DNA from: Olavius algarvensis spirochete endosymbiont
Lineage (GTDB): Bacteria; Spirochaetota; Spirochaetia; DSM-2461
Assembly (NCBI GenBank): GCA_900608495.1
Contig: UWYT01000246.1
Span: forward strand, 1-64,000
Length of the DNA: 64,000 bases
Direction of reading: 5' to 3'
Shown: one piece after another, positions 27,937-38,338 of the stretch
Numbering within the stretch: the stretch's first letter is position 1
How the letters are laid out: each line of letters opens with the position of its first letter
The notes under the pieces: generated by a model
The model's input: the letters and a program-made list of their open reading frames with translations, nothing else
Databases searched by the model: none
What the model was told of the DNA's origin: nothing
Position numbers and translations under genes: made by a program

Positions 27937-28808
27937 GCATACTGGTAGACAAGAATACAAGAGTGATAGTTCAAGGAGCAACCGGACGCGACGGTTCATT
28001 TCATACGAGAAAAATGAAGGAGGATGGAACCAACATTGTCGGCGGTATAACCCCTGGTAAGGGTGGATTGAAATTGGACACAATTCCAATATTCGACAGT
28101 GTGTCAGAGGCGAAAGAAGCCACCGGTGCAAATGCAAGCGTGATATTCGTACCCGCCAAGTTTGCCTCATCGGCCATAATCGAGGCCTCAGATGCCAGTA
28201 TTCCGCTCATTGTATGCATTACAGAAGGTGTGCCTGTGCTAGACATGGTTAAGATATACCACCTGGTTCGCTCTCGATCGGGGGTTCTAATCGGCCCGAA
28301 TTGCCCTGGTTTGATTAGTCCTGGAGAGTGTAAGATAGGTATCATGCCGGCTCCCATTCACCGACGGGGTAGTATTGGAGTAATCAGTCGATCTGGCACC
28401 CTAACCTACGAGGTAGTAAATTGCCTAAGCAATGCTGATATGGGCCAATCCACCTGTATTGGCATCGGAGGCGATCCTATAATTGGAACTGACTACATAG
28501 AACTTCTGGAGCTATTCGAAGCCGATAAGAATACAGATGCTGTTGTTCTAATTGGAGAAATTGGTGGTGATTCAGAAGAAAGAGCTGCCGGTTTCATCAG
28601 AAGAAAAATGAAAAAACCCGTTGTTGCTTTTGTATCTGGGCGCTCAGCTCCGGAAGGGAAGCGAATGGGGCATGCTGGCGCCATCATATCTGGCGGACAG
28701 GGAACCGCAGCAGCCAAGGTGGCAGCTTTCAAGGCCGCAAATGTTGCGGTGGCGGATACACCAAGCGAAATCCCAGGTTTAGTCGCAAGACAACTGGAGA
28801 GGCAGTAG
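27933..28808 (+). CDS. sucD: Succinyl-CoA ligase, alpha subunit
   Basis: The 291-residue partner of SucC opens with [20 protein letters not shown] (CoA-binding Rossmann fold) and contains [19 protein letters not shown] and the phosphorylated active-site His in RMGHAGAII (~residue 247). SucCD gives substrate-level ATP or GTP. It is joined by a four-base overlap to sucC, and its TAG stop shares a base with the GTG start of sucA (TAGTG). All family landmarks are present and the length is standard. Confidence 0.96.
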   Translation: MSILVDKNTRVIVQGATGRDGSFHTRKMKEDGTNIVGGITPGKGGLKLDTIPIFDSVSEAKEATGANASVIFVPAKFASSAIIEASDASIPLIVCITEGVPVLDMVKIYHLVRSRSGVLIGPNCPGLISPGECKIGIMPAPIHRRGSIGVISRSGTLTYEVVNCLSNADMGQSTCIGIGGDPIIGTDYIELLELFEADKNTDAVVLIGEIGGDSEERAAGFIRRKMKKPVVAFVSGRSAPEGKRMGHAGAIISGGQGTAAAKVAAFKAANVAVADTPSEIPGLVARQLERQ

Positions 28809-31567
28809 TGCGCGAATTCCTATCTGGATCAAACACGCTTTGGCTGGAGAATTTATTTGAGAATAGTGAAAATCTATCAGAGTGGGAAAAGATTCTCGAA
28901 GCTGATACAGAGAAGGTCGGCACCATCAGCGAAAACAAGAATCGTCAGCATCAGGTCGACACATTGGTGGAAAGCTATCGTGAACTCGGTCATCTTTACG
29001 CCGCTATCAATCCACTTGGCTCATATATGCCGCCAAATCTCAGATACGCCTGGATAACTCAGCAAGGAATCAGGAAAGAATTAGAACCATCCACATACGG
29101 GTTGGGTGATGCCGAGATGGAAGAGATTTTCACCGCGCCGGCATCTTTCAATCCTCCCCGGGCCACTTTGCGTGAGATTATTCATCGGATGAATCGGGTT
29201 TATACCGGCCCCATGGGCTCCGAAATCATCCATATCAGAAATAGGCCCATGAGACGGTGGCTAATACAACAGATTGAGAATCAAGATACCTTGAAAACGT
29301 GGGAAAACGAGGAACTGAGGTGCTGGCAGCGCGATCTAATTCGAACAGAGGAATTCGAAACCTTTATTCATTCTCGATTCATCGGGCAGAAGCGATTCAG
29401 CCTGGAGGGAACAGATGTATTGATTCCTGCTCTGCGCTATCTTTTCACTCAGGCGGCTAGACGCAACATAAAGGATATCGTAATCGGTATGACTCACCGT
29501 GGACGACTCAATGTCTTAACCAATGCGATGTTAAAACCCGCCACCGAAATATTTGCGATGTTCGAAGGATTCTATTTTCCTCATACCTATGGCGGTGCTG
29601 GTGATGTCAAATATCATATAGGACAGAGCACCGACTTTGAAATTGACGATGGGCGGACAATTCACATCAGTCTGGTTTCAAATCCAAGCCACTTGGAGGC
29701 CGTAGATCCTGTGGTTCAAGGCAAGGCAAGAGGCACACAGCGATTGAAAAAAGATGAAACTCGTAAGCTGATTCTTCCCGTACTCGTACACGGAGACGCT
29801 GCCTTTTCCGGCCAGGGCATCGTGGCCGAAACCTTCAATATTTCTCAACTCAGAGGCTATAGGACAGGCGGCACCATTCACATAATCGCAAATAACCAAA
29901 TAGGTTTCACGACTGCCAGCTCAGACTCCAGATCGACTTTTTTCGCCACTGATATCGCAAAGGTGATGCCGGTTCCAATACTCCACGTAAACGCCGATGA
30001 ACCTCCGGCTGTAATCCGTGCCATAGAGTTGGCATTGAGATGGCGACAGAAGTTTGGTCAGGATGTTGTAGTGGATATAGTTGGATATCGACGACTGGGC
30101 CACAATGAGGCAGATGAACCTTCCTTCACTCATCCGATTATGTACGAGTTAATCCGTAAGCATGATACCGTTTCCACTATATTCGGCGACATACTGGATA
30201 AAAACGGTATATTCACGAAAAAAGAGCAGGAAGATTTCAGGAAAAACTATGTAGAGGAGCTGAAAGAAGCCCGGGAGAAGGCGAAAAAGTTAACCGACTA
30301 TCACGGATTCCAAACATTGGCGGGCAATTGGTCCAAAATAAAACGCGATTACAGTTTCGTTTTCCCCCACACAGGCGTGCCGGAGAAGGAACTTAGAAGG
30401 ATCGCCGCAAAACTCATTGAAATTCCCCATGGTTTTGAGCTTCATCCCAAGCTGGGACGCTTCGTGAAAAATCGCCACAAGATGATTGAAACCGATGTCG
30501 GCATCGATTGGTCTTTTGCAGAGAGTTTGGCGTTCGGTTCTCTTCTAAGCGAAGGCCAATCTGTGCGTCTCTCGGGTGAAGACTGCGGCAGAGGCACTTT
30601 CAGCCAGCGGCACGCGGTATGGTGGGATGTGTCCTCGAAGACTCCTGAACAATATACCCCACTTAGCCAGTTAGCTAGAGGAAACGCCAAATTCAGCGTG
30701 TACGACAGCCCTCTTTCCGAGTTCTCCATCCTTGGATTCGAATACGGCTATTCCCTCGCAATGCCCGAAATTCTTGTTCTCTGGGAGGCTCAGTTTGGAG
30801 ACTTTGCCAATGGGGCGCAGGTGATAGTAGACCAGTTCATCAGTGCCGGTGAATCAAAATGGGCGCGGCATAGTGGATTGGTGTTACTGCTCCCCCATTC
30901 CTACGAGGGACAGGGACCGGAGCATTCAAATGCCTATCTCGAGCGATATCTCTCGTTGTGTGCAGAAAATAACATGCAAGTTGTCAATCTGAGCACACCG
31001 GCCCAGTATTTTCATGTACTCCGTAAGCAACAAATTCAGAAATTCCGAAAACCTCTGATAATAATGACTCCGAAGAGCCTTCTTCGACACCCCGGTGCCC
31101 GATCTCCCATCGCTGATTTCTGCACTGAAAACTTTCAGACAGTCCTCGACGACCCGGAGCGTCCAGATGAGGTGGAGAGACTCGTCATCTGCTGCGGACA
31201 TCTCTGGTATGATTTAGTGTCTAAACGTAGAGAGCTTATTGCTGAGAATCCGCAATCACCCGCCAGTAGAACGAGAATAATTCGACTTGAACAGATTTAT
31301 CCCTTCCCTGAAGAGACTTTGCGAAATCTAATCGGAAAGAGCCCCGAAGCCAAACATCTCATATGGGCCCAAGAGGAACCAGCAAACCGGGGTGCATGGA
31401 ATTTCTTAGCCCAGCGTTTATTCGATATCAGCGGCGAATCCTGGTGCTACGCTGGTAGACCGGAATCGGCCAGTCCCGCGAGCGGCTCTCATGGAAAACA
31501 CGAAGAAGAATTATCTAACCTAATTGTGCAAACCTTTGGATCAAACAGCGACGGGAGTAAGAAATGA
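28808..31567 (+). CDS. sucA: 2-oxoglutarate dehydrogenase E1 component
   Basis: The 919-residue TPP enzyme decarboxylates 2-oxoglutarate and reductively succinylates the lipoyl domain of SucB. The N terminus ([14 protein letters not shown]) is the SucA-specific segment that binds E2. The TPP/active-site landmarks are [11 protein letters not shown] (~228), [17 protein letters not shown] and ANNQIGFTT, and the transketolase-like C-terminal part ends with [14 protein letters not shown]. The GTG start overlaps the sucD stop by one base. Together with SucB and Lpd it forms the complete NAD-linked oxidative complex. This is notable beside a ferredoxin-linked pyruvate oxidoreductase, because many anaerobes use a ferredoxin-linked 2-oxoglutarate enzyme instead. 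Confidence 0.97.
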   Translation: MREFLSGSNTLWLENLFENSENLSEWEKILEADTEKVGTISENKNRQHQVDTLVESYRELGHLYAAINPLGSYMPPNLRYAWITQQGIRKELEPSTYGLGDAEMEEIFTAPASFNPPRATLREIIHRMNRVYTGPMGSEIIHIRNRPMRRWLIQQIENQDTLKTWENEELRCWQRDLIRTEEFETFIHSRFIGQKRFSLEGTDVLIPALRYLFTQAARRNIKDIVIGMTHRGRLNVLTNAMLKPATEIFAMFEGFYFPHTYGGAGDVKYHIGQSTDFEIDDGRTIHISLVSNPSHLEAVDPVVQGKARGTQRLKKDETRKLILPVLVHGDAAFSGQGIVAETFNISQLRGYRTGGTIHIIANNQIGFTTASSDSRSTFFATDIAKVMPVPILHVNADEPPAVIRAIELALRWRQKFGQDVVVDIVGYRRLGHNEADEPSFTHPIMYELIRKHDTVSTIFGDILDKNGIFTKKEQEDFRKNYVEELKEAREKAKKLTDYHGFQTLAGNWSKIKRDYSFVFPHTGVPEKELRRIAAKLIEIPHGFELHPKLGRFVKNRHKMIETDVGIDWSFAESLAFGSLLSEGQSVRLSGEDCGRGTFSQRHAVWWDVSSKTPEQYTPLSQLARGNAKFSVYDSPLSEFSILGFEYGYSLAMPEILVLWEAQFGDFANGAQVIVDQFISAGESKWARHSGLVLLLPHSYEGQGPEHSNAYLERYLSLCAENNMQVVNLSTPAQYFHVLRKQQIQKFRKPLIIMTPKSLLRHPGARSPIADFCTENFQTVLDDPERPDEVERLVICCGHLWYDLVSKRRELIAENPQSPASRTRIIRLEQIYPFPEETLRNLIGKSPEAKHLIWAQEEPANRGAWNFLAQRLFDISGESWCYAGRPESASPASGSHGKHEEELSNLIVQTFGSNSDGSKK

Positions 31568-32817
31568 ACAAAGTGGAAATTAGGGTGCCTGCGCTTGGGG
31601 AATCAATCTCCGAAGGACTGCTGGCCAACTGGTCAGTAAAGAATGGATCGACCGTAATTGAAGGCCAGGCACTATGCGAGCTTGAAACTGATAAAACCAC
31701 CATTGATATAACAGCTCCGGCTACTGGAACTCTCAATATTGCCGTGTCCGAGGGAACTGACGTTGCAATCAATCAGGTGCTGGGTGTGATTAACACAGGT
31801 GAGGGTCAGAAATTGAAACCCGATGCAAAACAAGCGAGTTTGAACGGGGTTGACAAGGAAAACGCAACGCACTCAGTGAAGAGAAGTCCATCAGCAAAAG
31901 CTGAAGCCTCAAGAAGTGGTACTGATATAAGCAGGATTTCTGGAAGCGGTCGTGACAGACTCATTACCAAGTCCGACGTCATCGCCGCAAGTTCCGGCGA
32001 TAATCCACTGGAAGTCCATGATAATTTCGAATCTGCGGGCCAAGTCCGAAAGCGCGAGAACTCACAATTACGCATTGTCGAGCCTGCTGAAACTATTGAC
32101 CAAATTGAAAAAGCTGACACAGGTGAACATCGCAAAGCACTGAGCAGGATTCGAAAGATAATCGCGGCAAATTTGACTAAAACACAGTCGGAGCTTGTTC
32201 TTTTGACAACTTTCAATGAGGCAGATATGAGCGCAATCAAGTCCATGCGCGGGCGCTATAAGGATGCTTTTCAGAAAAAACACGGCGTTAAGCTTGGGTT
32301 CATGAGCTTCTTCCTCAAGGCTTCGGCGGCAGCATTGAATTCATTTCCTGAACTCAATGCCTATATCGACGGCGACGAAGTAGTGTACCGGGAACGCATA
32401 AACATCAGCGTGGCGGTTTCAACTCCAAGGGGTTTGATAACCCCAGTGGTACGCAATGTCCAAACCAGGGGATTTGGCGAAATAGAAAGAGAAATTGCAG
32501 ATTTTTCTGTCCGTGCAGCTAATAAAACCCTGATGCCGGATGATTTGATGGGTGGCAGCTTCACCATTAGTAATGGAGGCGTTTTTGGAAGCCTGCTTTC
32601 CACGCCCCTGCCGGCGCCGAAGCAAACCGCCATACTCGGAATGCACTCGATAGTCGATCGACCGGTGGCAATCAACAACGAGGTGCACATTCGTCCGATG
32701 ATGTACCTGGCCTTGAGCTACGATCATCGACTAATCGACGGAAAAGAGGCTGTGGGTTTTTTGAAAGAAATCAAGAGAGGCATTGAGAATCCAGAATGCC
32801 TCCTTTTAGAGATTTAG
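31564..32817 (+). CDS. sucB: Dihydrolipoyl succinyltransferase (E2 of 2-oxoglutarate dehydrogenase)
   Basis: The 417-residue protein has one lipoyl domain (residues ~3-78) with the lipoylated Lys in [11 protein letters not shown] (~43), a linker, a peripheral E1/E3-binding segment ([20 protein letters not shown], ~120-140) and a catalytic domain from ~190 with the His and Asp of SYDHRLIDG (~385). It transfers succinyl from lipoate to CoA. It overlaps sucA by four bases, and lpd starts one base after its stop. Its linkers are Ser/Asp-rich rather than the Ala/Pro-rich type of enteric bacteria. Confidence 0.96.
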   Translation: MNKVEIRVPALGESISEGLLANWSVKNGSTVIEGQALCELETDKTTIDITAPATGTLNIAVSEGTDVAINQVLGVINTGEGQKLKPDAKQASLNGVDKENATHSVKRSPSAKAEASRSGTDISRISGSGRDRLITKSDVIAASSGDNPLEVHDNFESAGQVRKRENSQLRIVEPAETIDQIEKADTGEHRKALSRIRKIIAANLTKTQSELVLLTTFNEADMSAIKSMRGRYKDAFQKKHGVKLGFMSFFLKASAAALNSFPELNAYIDGDEVVYRERINISVAVSTPRGLITPVVRNVQTRGFGEIEREIADFSVRAANKTLMPDDLMGGSFTISNGGVFGSLLSTPLPAPKQTAILGMHSIVDRPVAINNEVHIRPMMYLALSYDHRLIDGKEAVGFLKEIKRGIENPECLLLEI

Positions 32818-32818
32818 A

Positions 32819-34246
32819 ATGTCTGATTACACCCATGATGTTGTTGCTATCGGCGGCGGACCGGGTGGATACTCACTCGCCTTGGAATGCGCGAGAAGGC
32901 ATCTGAAAACCGCTTTGGTTGAAGAACGGAAAATGCTTGGCGGCACCTGTCTCAATATTGGTTGCATCCCCTCAAAGACGCTTTTGGAATCCAGTGAATT
33001 TTATGCAAGAATCATCCAGGAAGCGAAGGATCACGGACTAAACATAGAGGGGATAAGCTTAAATCTTAAGACTATGATGGAACGAAAAGCCGCTGTGGTG
33101 AAGAAGCTAAGCGACGGAATATCTACCCTGATGAAAAAACGTGGGGTTGAGGTATTCCATGGTAGAGCTACTGTTAAATCACCGGGAAAGATATCGATAC
33201 AGAGCGAAAATGGAATAGATGAGATATCCTCTCCTCGTGTCGTATTGGCCACTGGAAGTGTTCCAACACCCTTAACACAGCTTCCCTTTGATGGCAAGCG
33301 GATTGTCGATTCCACCGGGGCACTGGCATTTGAGGAAGTTCCGAAGCGACTTGCCGTGATTGGAGCGGGTGCAGTGGGTTTGGAACTTGGGAGTATCTGG
33401 TGTCGCCTGGGCACGGAGGTTACAATAATTGAGGCGATGAGACAAATTGTTCCAGGCGCGGACTCACAGGCAGCGAAAGTCTTACATAGAGCTCTGACAG
33501 AACAGGGCTTAAACATTGCAACCTCATCGATAGTTGGGGATGCGGAAGCCAGCTCAAAAAAAATTACGCTCAGAGTGCAGAATCAATCTGAGAAGAGCGA
33601 ACTTGCATCGTCTGAAGAGCTAATTGAGGTGGACAAGGTGCTGGTGGCCGTTGGCCGCCGGAATGTTATTAATTCCGCACTCTCGCCGAATGTGGCTCCA
33701 GCCCTTAGTTCCGATGGTCGCTTCATCAAAGTGGACGCCAATTTTGAGACTTCGGTTGCGGGGTTGTATGCAATTGGCGATTTGATTGGGAATCCCATGT
33801 TGGCACACAAGGCCGAAGAACAAGCCCTGGCCCTTGCAGCCATTTTTGCGGGGGAACCTCGTCCTCCATGGCCGGGACCAATACCAGCCGTTGTATACAC
33901 GATGCCTGAGCTCGCCTGGGTTGGCGAATCCGAAGAATCACTTAAGACATCTTCCACACCCTATGTAAAGGGCAGTTTCCCCTTTGCCGCCAACGCTCGT
34001 TCTCTCGCCGCTAACGTTCAGCAAGGCTTTGTAAAGCTTTTCAGCAGTCCAAACGATGAGAAACTCCTCGGCGCGGTAATAGTAGGTCCCCATGCCTCTG
34101 AGCTTATTGCGGAAATTGTTAGCGTAATGGCCTTTGGTGGAAGTGCAGAGGATATCGCCCTCACTATCCACGCTCATCCAACCTTGACGGAAACCGTCAG
34201 GGAGGCGGCCCTGTCACTACTAGCCCGCCCCCTTCACAGAACATAG
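32819..34246 (+). CDS. lpd: Dihydrolipoyl dehydrogenase (E3)
   Basis: The 475-residue FAD-disulfide oxidoreductase regenerates lipoate with NAD as acceptor. It shows the FAD-binding motif VVAIGGGPGGYSLALE, the redox pair GGTCLNIGCIPSK (Cys ~43 and ~48), an NAD-binding GAGAVGLELG, the second FAD motif GLYAIGDLIG and the C-terminal catalytic HAHPTLTE with its His-Glu pair. It would serve the 2-oxoglutarate complex encoded just upstream, and could also serve other lipoyl complexes. A ~47-base gap separates it from gltA. Confidence 0.96.
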   Translation: MSDYTHDVVAIGGGPGGYSLALECARRHLKTALVEERKMLGGTCLNIGCIPSKTLLESSEFYARIIQEAKDHGLNIEGISLNLKTMMERKAAVVKKLSDGISTLMKKRGVEVFHGRATVKSPGKISIQSENGIDEISSPRVVLATGSVPTPLTQLPFDGKRIVDSTGALAFEEVPKRLAVIGAGAVGLELGSIWCRLGTEVTIIEAMRQIVPGADSQAAKVLHRALTEQGLNIATSSIVGDAEASSKKITLRVQNQSEKSELASSEELIEVDKVLVAVGRRNVINSALSPNVAPALSSDGRFIKVDANFETSVAGLYAIGDLIGNPMLAHKAEEQALALAAIFAGEPRPPWPGPIPAVVYTMPELAWVGESEESLKTSSTPYVKGSFPFAANARSLAANVQQGFVKLFSSPNDEKLLGAVIVGPHASELIAEIVSVMAFGGSAEDIALTIHAHPTLTETVREAALSLLARPLHRT

Positions 34247-34293
34247 CAAAATAAGGAAGATATGAAAGTACAAACAGGCAGGAGGACGAATAT

Positions 34294-35436
34294 ATGGCAG
34301 AAAAAAGCTACGCTAAAGGACTAGAAGGCGTAATCGCGGGTGAAAGCAAAATATGCAAAGTTGACGGAGAAAACGGACGTCTATACTACTACGGATATCG
34401 AATAGCCGATTTAGTTGAGAAAGCTTCCTTTGAGGAAGTTACGTACCTGCTTCTGTATGGCAAGCTACCCACCTCCAGGGAGCTTTCAGAGTTCACAGCA
34501 AGAATGCGCAAAAATCGTGAACTTAAGCCCCCGATACTCAATATAATCAAAGAATTCCCACGAAGTTCCCATCCAATGGAGCTATTGCAAACCATCGTCA
34601 ATTTTCTCTCCGGCTACATCGACCATAAAATCGAACACTCTCCTACTTGTAATTGCCGTCAAACCCTCCACCAGATAGCTCAGCTACCTGCGGTTATCGC
34701 GGCTTTTCACAGATTCAGAAACGGACTGAATTACATATCTCCCCGCGACGATCTATCTCACGGAGCAAATTTTCTCTGGCAACTCAAGGGAACTGAACCC
34801 GACAGTGAAGATGGCGAAATAATGGACAAATGCTTAACCCTGCATGCCGAACACTCTTTTAACGCCTCCACATTTACCGCCCGGGTTGTCGCGTCAACCC
34901 TATCCACCTGTTACTGCTCAATCTCGGCCGCAATCGGCAGCTTATTTGGCAGCCTTCACGGCGGAGCTAACGAAAAAGTGATAACCATGGTTGAAGACAT
35001 TGACAACGTCGAAAACGCAGCTCCCTGGATTGATGCCGCGCTAGCGAAAAAGCAGAAGATTATGGGTATGGGACATCGTGTGTATAAGGCCAAAGATCCG
35101 CGTGCCGTAATAATGGAGAGATTTCTCCAAACCCTCTCCAGCAAATACAATGATAATAGCAAACTCGTAGTACTTGAAGAAATCGAGAAAGTGTTCCGTG
35201 AGCGAATGGAAGAAAAGGGCAAACCTATCTATCCAAATGTCGATTTCTTCTCCGGCGCCGTCTACAGTCTGCTAGGCATTCCCTCAAGCTTGTTCACACC
35301 TATCTTCGCCATGGCCCGCGCATCCGGATGGCTGGCCCACATCCTTGAGCAACGTGTCGACAATCGCCTATTCCGCCCCAAGGCGTTGTATACCGGCGAA
35401 GTTGATCGCCCTTGGCCGGCAGAGAGTATAGATTGA
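34294..35436 (+). CDS. gltA: Citrate synthase (short bacterial form)
   Basis: The 380-residue enzyme condenses oxaloacetate and acetyl-CoA. Active-site residues are seen in HAEHSFNASTF (~185), GSLHGGANEKV (~221) and PNVDFFSG (~315). It resembles the dimeric form found in Gram-positive bacteria and archaea, lacking the extra N-terminal domain of the enteric hexameric enzyme, which often means no NADH inhibition. A good ribosome site (AGGAGG) precedes ATG 34294. The short form is hard to separate from 2-methylcitrate synthase by eye, but TCA neighbours favour citrate synthase. Confidence 0.92.
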   Translation: MAEKSYAKGLEGVIAGESKICKVDGENGRLYYYGYRIADLVEKASFEEVTYLLLYGKLPTSRELSEFTARMRKNRELKPPILNIIKEFPRSSHPMELLQTIVNFLSGYIDHKIEHSPTCNCRQTLHQIAQLPAVIAAFHRFRNGLNYISPRDDLSHGANFLWQLKGTEPDSEDGEIMDKCLTLHAEHSFNASTFTARVVASTLSTCYCSISAAIGSLFGSLHGGANEKVITMVEDIDNVENAAPWIDAALAKKQKIMGMGHRVYKAKDPRAVIMERFLQTLSSKYNDNSKLVVLEEIEKVFRERMEEKGKPIYPNVDFFSGAVYSLLGIPSSLFTPIFAMARASGWLAHILEQRVDNRLFRPKALYTGEVDRPWPAESID

Positions 35437-35473
35437 TTTTATAGCCCGCGGCGGGGTGTTTTAGGAGTTGTGT

Positions 35474-36865
35474 ATGAGATATCGCAATGAATCAGATTCA
35501 ATGGGCGAAGTTCGCCTTCCTGAAGATTCATGGTACGGCGCTCAAACTCAAAGAGCAGTCGGAAATTTTGGCATATCCTCTCTGCATCTACCCCTCTCAT
35601 TTATCAAAGCACTTGCCCTGGTAAAAAAATCTGCGGCAATAAGCAATCAAAAAATCGGCGAGTTAGACGAAAACATTGCCCTTGCAATCTCAAATGCTGC
35701 CACCGAAGTAATAGACGGCAAACTAGACGATCAGTTCCCGGTGGATGTGTTTCAAACCGGCAGTGGAACCAGTACCAACATGAATATGAATGAGGTACTG
35801 GCCAACAGAGCCAACGTAGCCCTCGGCGGGCAAAAGGGCACTCGCAAACCCATACACCCAAACGACCATGTAAACAAGGCACAGTCGTCCAACGATGTAA
35901 TCCCCACCGCCTTGAATATAGCGAATCGATTAGCCGTCAAGGAATTCATCGAAAATCTCGAAGTATTGGAATCCTCTCTGGCAGTAAAAGAAAAAGAATT
36001 TGCGAGGATAATCAAGTTGGGCCGAACCCACCTTCAGGATGCGGTGCCGATGACACTCGGCCAAGAATTCGGCGCATTTAGGGAGCAAATCCACAAAGGA
36101 ATCAAAAGGCTGGCTGCCGCCTCCCCTCACTTGGAGGAACTGGCCCTAGGCGGCACAGCCGTTGGATCAGGCCTAAACTGCCCAGCAGGATTTGCAGAAG
36201 AAGCCATATCCTGCATTGTCAAAGAAACGGGCATACCCTTTATAACTGCAAAAAGCCGCTTTGAAGCCATCGCCTGTAGGGATGCGCAGGTTGAACTGAT
36301 GGGTGCTGTAAACACTGTTGCCATTTCACTCGGAAAAATCGCGGACGATCTTAGACTGCTTTCCTCCGGTCCTCGCTCTGGACTTGGAGAAATTACAATA
36401 CCACCCCTTCAACCCGGAAGCTCGATCATGCCAGGAAAAGTAAATCCAGTAATCCCGGAAATGGTTATCCAAGCCGCGGCGTTCGCCCGCGGGCAGGCCC
36501 TTACGGTGAGCATAGGCGGCACAAACGGCCCTCTGCAGCTAAACATGATGCATCCTGTAATCGCCTGGAGCAGCCTGAGCGCCATGGAAGTTCTAGGCGC
36601 CGCCGCTAAGGCCCTGGGCGAACGCTGTATTGATGGCATAAAGGCAAATATCAATCGGGCCGCCGAATGGGTAGAACAATCTCTCGCCCTGGTTACACCA
36701 CTGGCTCTTGAAATTGGCTACGACAAAGCCGCCGAACTTGCGCACCAAGCTTATGAATCTGGAAAAACTATAAGAGAAACGGTGAAAAACGCGGCAATAT
36801 TTCCAGATGAAGAAATAGACAGGCTCTTGAATCCAAACTCTATGATACAAACGGAGGAGAAGTGA
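35474..36865 (+). CDS. fumC: Fumarate hydratase, class II
   Basis: The protein has ~463 residues from ATG 35474 (MRYRNESDSMGEVRLPEDSW), placed six bases after an AGGAG ribosome site; an earlier TTG in the same frame is less likely. It has the class II pattern: YGAQTQRAVGNF, GSGTSTNMNMNEV, SSNDVIPTA and the signature GSSIMPGKVNP (~314), which bears the catalytic Ser. It converts fumarate to malate without an iron-sulfur cluster, so it tolerates oxygen. It sits downstream of gltA and four bases upstream of the rubredoxin ATG, and is probably in the same transcript. Confidence 0.96.
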   Translation: MRYRNESDSMGEVRLPEDSWYGAQTQRAVGNFGISSLHLPLSFIKALALVKKSAAISNQKIGELDENIALAISNAATEVIDGKLDDQFPVDVFQTGSGTSTNMNMNEVLANRANVALGGQKGTRKPIHPNDHVNKAQSSNDVIPTALNIANRLAVKEFIENLEVLESSLAVKEKEFARIIKLGRTHLQDAVPMTLGQEFGAFREQIHKGIKRLAAASPHLEELALGGTAVGSGLNCPAGFAEEAISCIVKETGIPFITAKSRFEAIACRDAQVELMGAVNTVAISLGKIADDLRLLSSGPRSGLGEITIPPLQPGSSIMPGKVNPVIPEMVIQAAAFARGQALTVSIGGTNGPLQLNMMHPVIAWSSLSAMEVLGAAAKALGERCIDGIKANINRAAEWVEQSLALVTPLALEIGYDKAAELAHQAYESGKTIRETVKNAAIFPDEEIDRLLNPNSMIQTEEK

Positions 36866-36868
36866 AAC

Positions 36869-37036
36869 ATGATGGTTAGTTATGTATGCAATGTTTGCGG
36901 CTATATCTACGATCCTGCTGAAGGCGATCCCGAATTCCAGGTGCCACCTGGAACAGCGTGGGAATATCTCCCTGAAGATTGGGTATGTCCTGTTTGCGGC
37001 GCGGATAAGGACCAGTTCACCCCATTGGACAACTAA
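36869..37036 (+). CDS. Rubredoxin
   Basis: This 55-residue protein reads [20 protein letters not shown], then a segment with [10 protein letters not shown], then [20 protein letters not shown]. The two C-x-x-C-G-Y/A pairs that hold a single Fe atom and the conserved Y-x-Y-D-P, PPGT and W-x-C-P sequence are all present. It is a small cytoplasmic one-electron carrier. The ATG is three bases after the fumC stop, with GGAGGAG as ribosome site. Rubredoxins commonly donate to superoxide reductase, rubrerythrin or oxygen reductases, none of which is in the window. Its place at the end of the TCA block suggests a link to oxygen protection. Confidence 0.93.
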   Translation: MMVSYVCNVCGYIYDPAEGDPEFQVPPGTAWEYLPEDWVCPVCGADKDQFTPLDN

Positions 37037-37084
37037 ATCATCCGCGCTTTTCTGGGCTGGAAACTTCAATCAGCGTCCTTCATC

Positions 37085-37645
37085 TCAGCATTTTGTTGCC
37101 AAAGTGAGGAATTCCGTGCGAGTACTCGGATCCGAATGAAAACTTCCAAGAACTGAACTTGTTGTCATTGAGCTATGCTGCTTCTCAACTCCTCTCATCG
37201 TCATACACATATGTTTAGCGTTAATAACAACCCCAGCGCCATCAGCATCAACAAGGCGCATAACAGCCTTTGCAATATCTGTCGTCAATCGCTCCTGAAG
37301 CTGTAGACGCCGCGAGAAGTGATTTACCATTCGCGCAAGTTTGCTGACTCCAACTATCTTCACTTTGGAGATGTAGCCAATAGTGCATGTACCAAAAAAG
37401 GGCAGCATATGATGTTCGCAAATGCTGTACACCTCTATATCCTTGCAGAGTATCATGTTGTTTGAATCCGATTTAAACACTGCTCCGCGAACTATCTCCT
37501 CCAGATTACTTCGGTACCCGGAACTCAAGAAATTCCACGATTCGGTCACCCTTTGGGGCGTGCCGCATAAACCCTCTCTATCAGGGTTTTCTCCAATTTC
37601 TATGAGAAGGCTGCGGATTAGCTTTTCCACTCTCTGCTTGTTCAT
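37085..37645 (-). CDS. folE: GTP cyclohydrolase I
   Basis: The 186-residue enzyme turns GTP into dihydroneopterin triphosphate, the first step of folate and pterin synthesis. Zinc ligands are visible as Cys and His in SICEHHMLPFFG and the Cys in KHMCMTMRGV. The dimer/active-site segment KLARMVNHFSRRLQLQERLT is standard. The last residues (TRTEFLTLATKC) match the family's usual end. It is convergent with the fumC-rubredoxin unit. A ribosome site (AAGGAAG) precedes its ATG at 37645. folC lies ~6 kb away. Confidence 0.96.
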   Translation of the reverse strand: MNKQRVEKLIRSLLIEIGENPDREGLCGTPQRVTESWNFLSSGYRSNLEEIVRGAVFKSDSNNMILCKDIEVYSICEHHMLPFFGTCTIGYISKVKIVGVSKLARMVNHFSRRLQLQERLTTDIAKAVMRLVDADGAGVVINAKHMCMTMRGVEKQHSSMTTSSVLGSFHSDPSTRTEFLTLATKC

Positions 37646-37796
37646 TCTTGCTTCCTTATTTCAAATTATTTCACAGTATTGTAAGCATATAGAGAATCTA
37701 AAGCACAGTAATCTCACAAGATGCTTCCTTAAGATACAACGCGAAAAAGTGGTTCATTCCCATTTCGATTAACAGAATGTGGGTTCTTAACCGGAC

Positions 37797-37826
37797 TTGA
37801 CCTTACCCAGTCATAGTCTGTATATT
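37797..37826 (+). promoter_or_regulatory. Promoter of the small zinc-ribbon gene
   Basis: TTGACC (37797-37802) and TATATT (37821-37826) with an 18-base spacer. Transcription would start near 37833, with the ribosome site AAAGGAG at about 37866 and ATG 37880. Confidence 0.5.
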
Positions 37827-37879
37827 CGAATTGCCTTGAAGGCACCATTCTGCTGCCAGAAACGAAAGGAGACTTAAGC

Positions 37880-38077
37880 ATGTCCAAAGCACATCGCGGC
37901 AAAACCCTGAAAGCAGAGACTCCGCAATCCGGCCGTGGCAAATGTCCTTTGTGCAGGCGAACCGGAGTGAAACTGCTGTACGAATACGAAATTGATGAGA
38001 AGAAGCTTGTACTATGCAAACAGTGCAACTCGGCTGTTAAGTCAGGGAAATTCAAGGAAGCAATTGTACCAACATAA
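37880..38077 (+). CDS. Small zinc-ribbon protein, 65 residues
   Basis: The protein has a basic N terminus (MSKAHRGKTLKAETPQSGRG) followed by a four-cysteine knuckle, C-P-L-C and C-K-Q-C separated by ~24 residues, that should hold one zinc. It looks like a ribosome- or RNA-associated zinc ribbon. The strong ribosome site (AAAGGAG) and good promoter suggest abundant expression. I do not know a defined function. The frame is too regular to be chance. Confidence 0.8.
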   Translation: MSKAHRGKTLKAETPQSGRGKCPLCRRTGVKLLYEYEIDEKKLVLCKQCNSAVKSGKFKEAIVPT

Positions 38078-38338
38078 CCTAATCGAGGGTATTATCAATG
38101 CTGTGTATGATGTGCAATCCTCATCTATGTATCAACGATGATTAATGGGGAGTGTAGACAAGGTTCTCTTTTTAATCTATGGACTCCGCTCAACCCGCCT
38201 CTCATGGCTGGCTGTATTTCGAAAACGTGAAGCATAAGCAAACTTCGATATCAGCGAAACAGGAACACAGAATCCTGGATACCCGACTGAGCCCGGATAT
38301 AATCGGTGTTCAGTCGCTATCTGGATTCAATCTCATCA

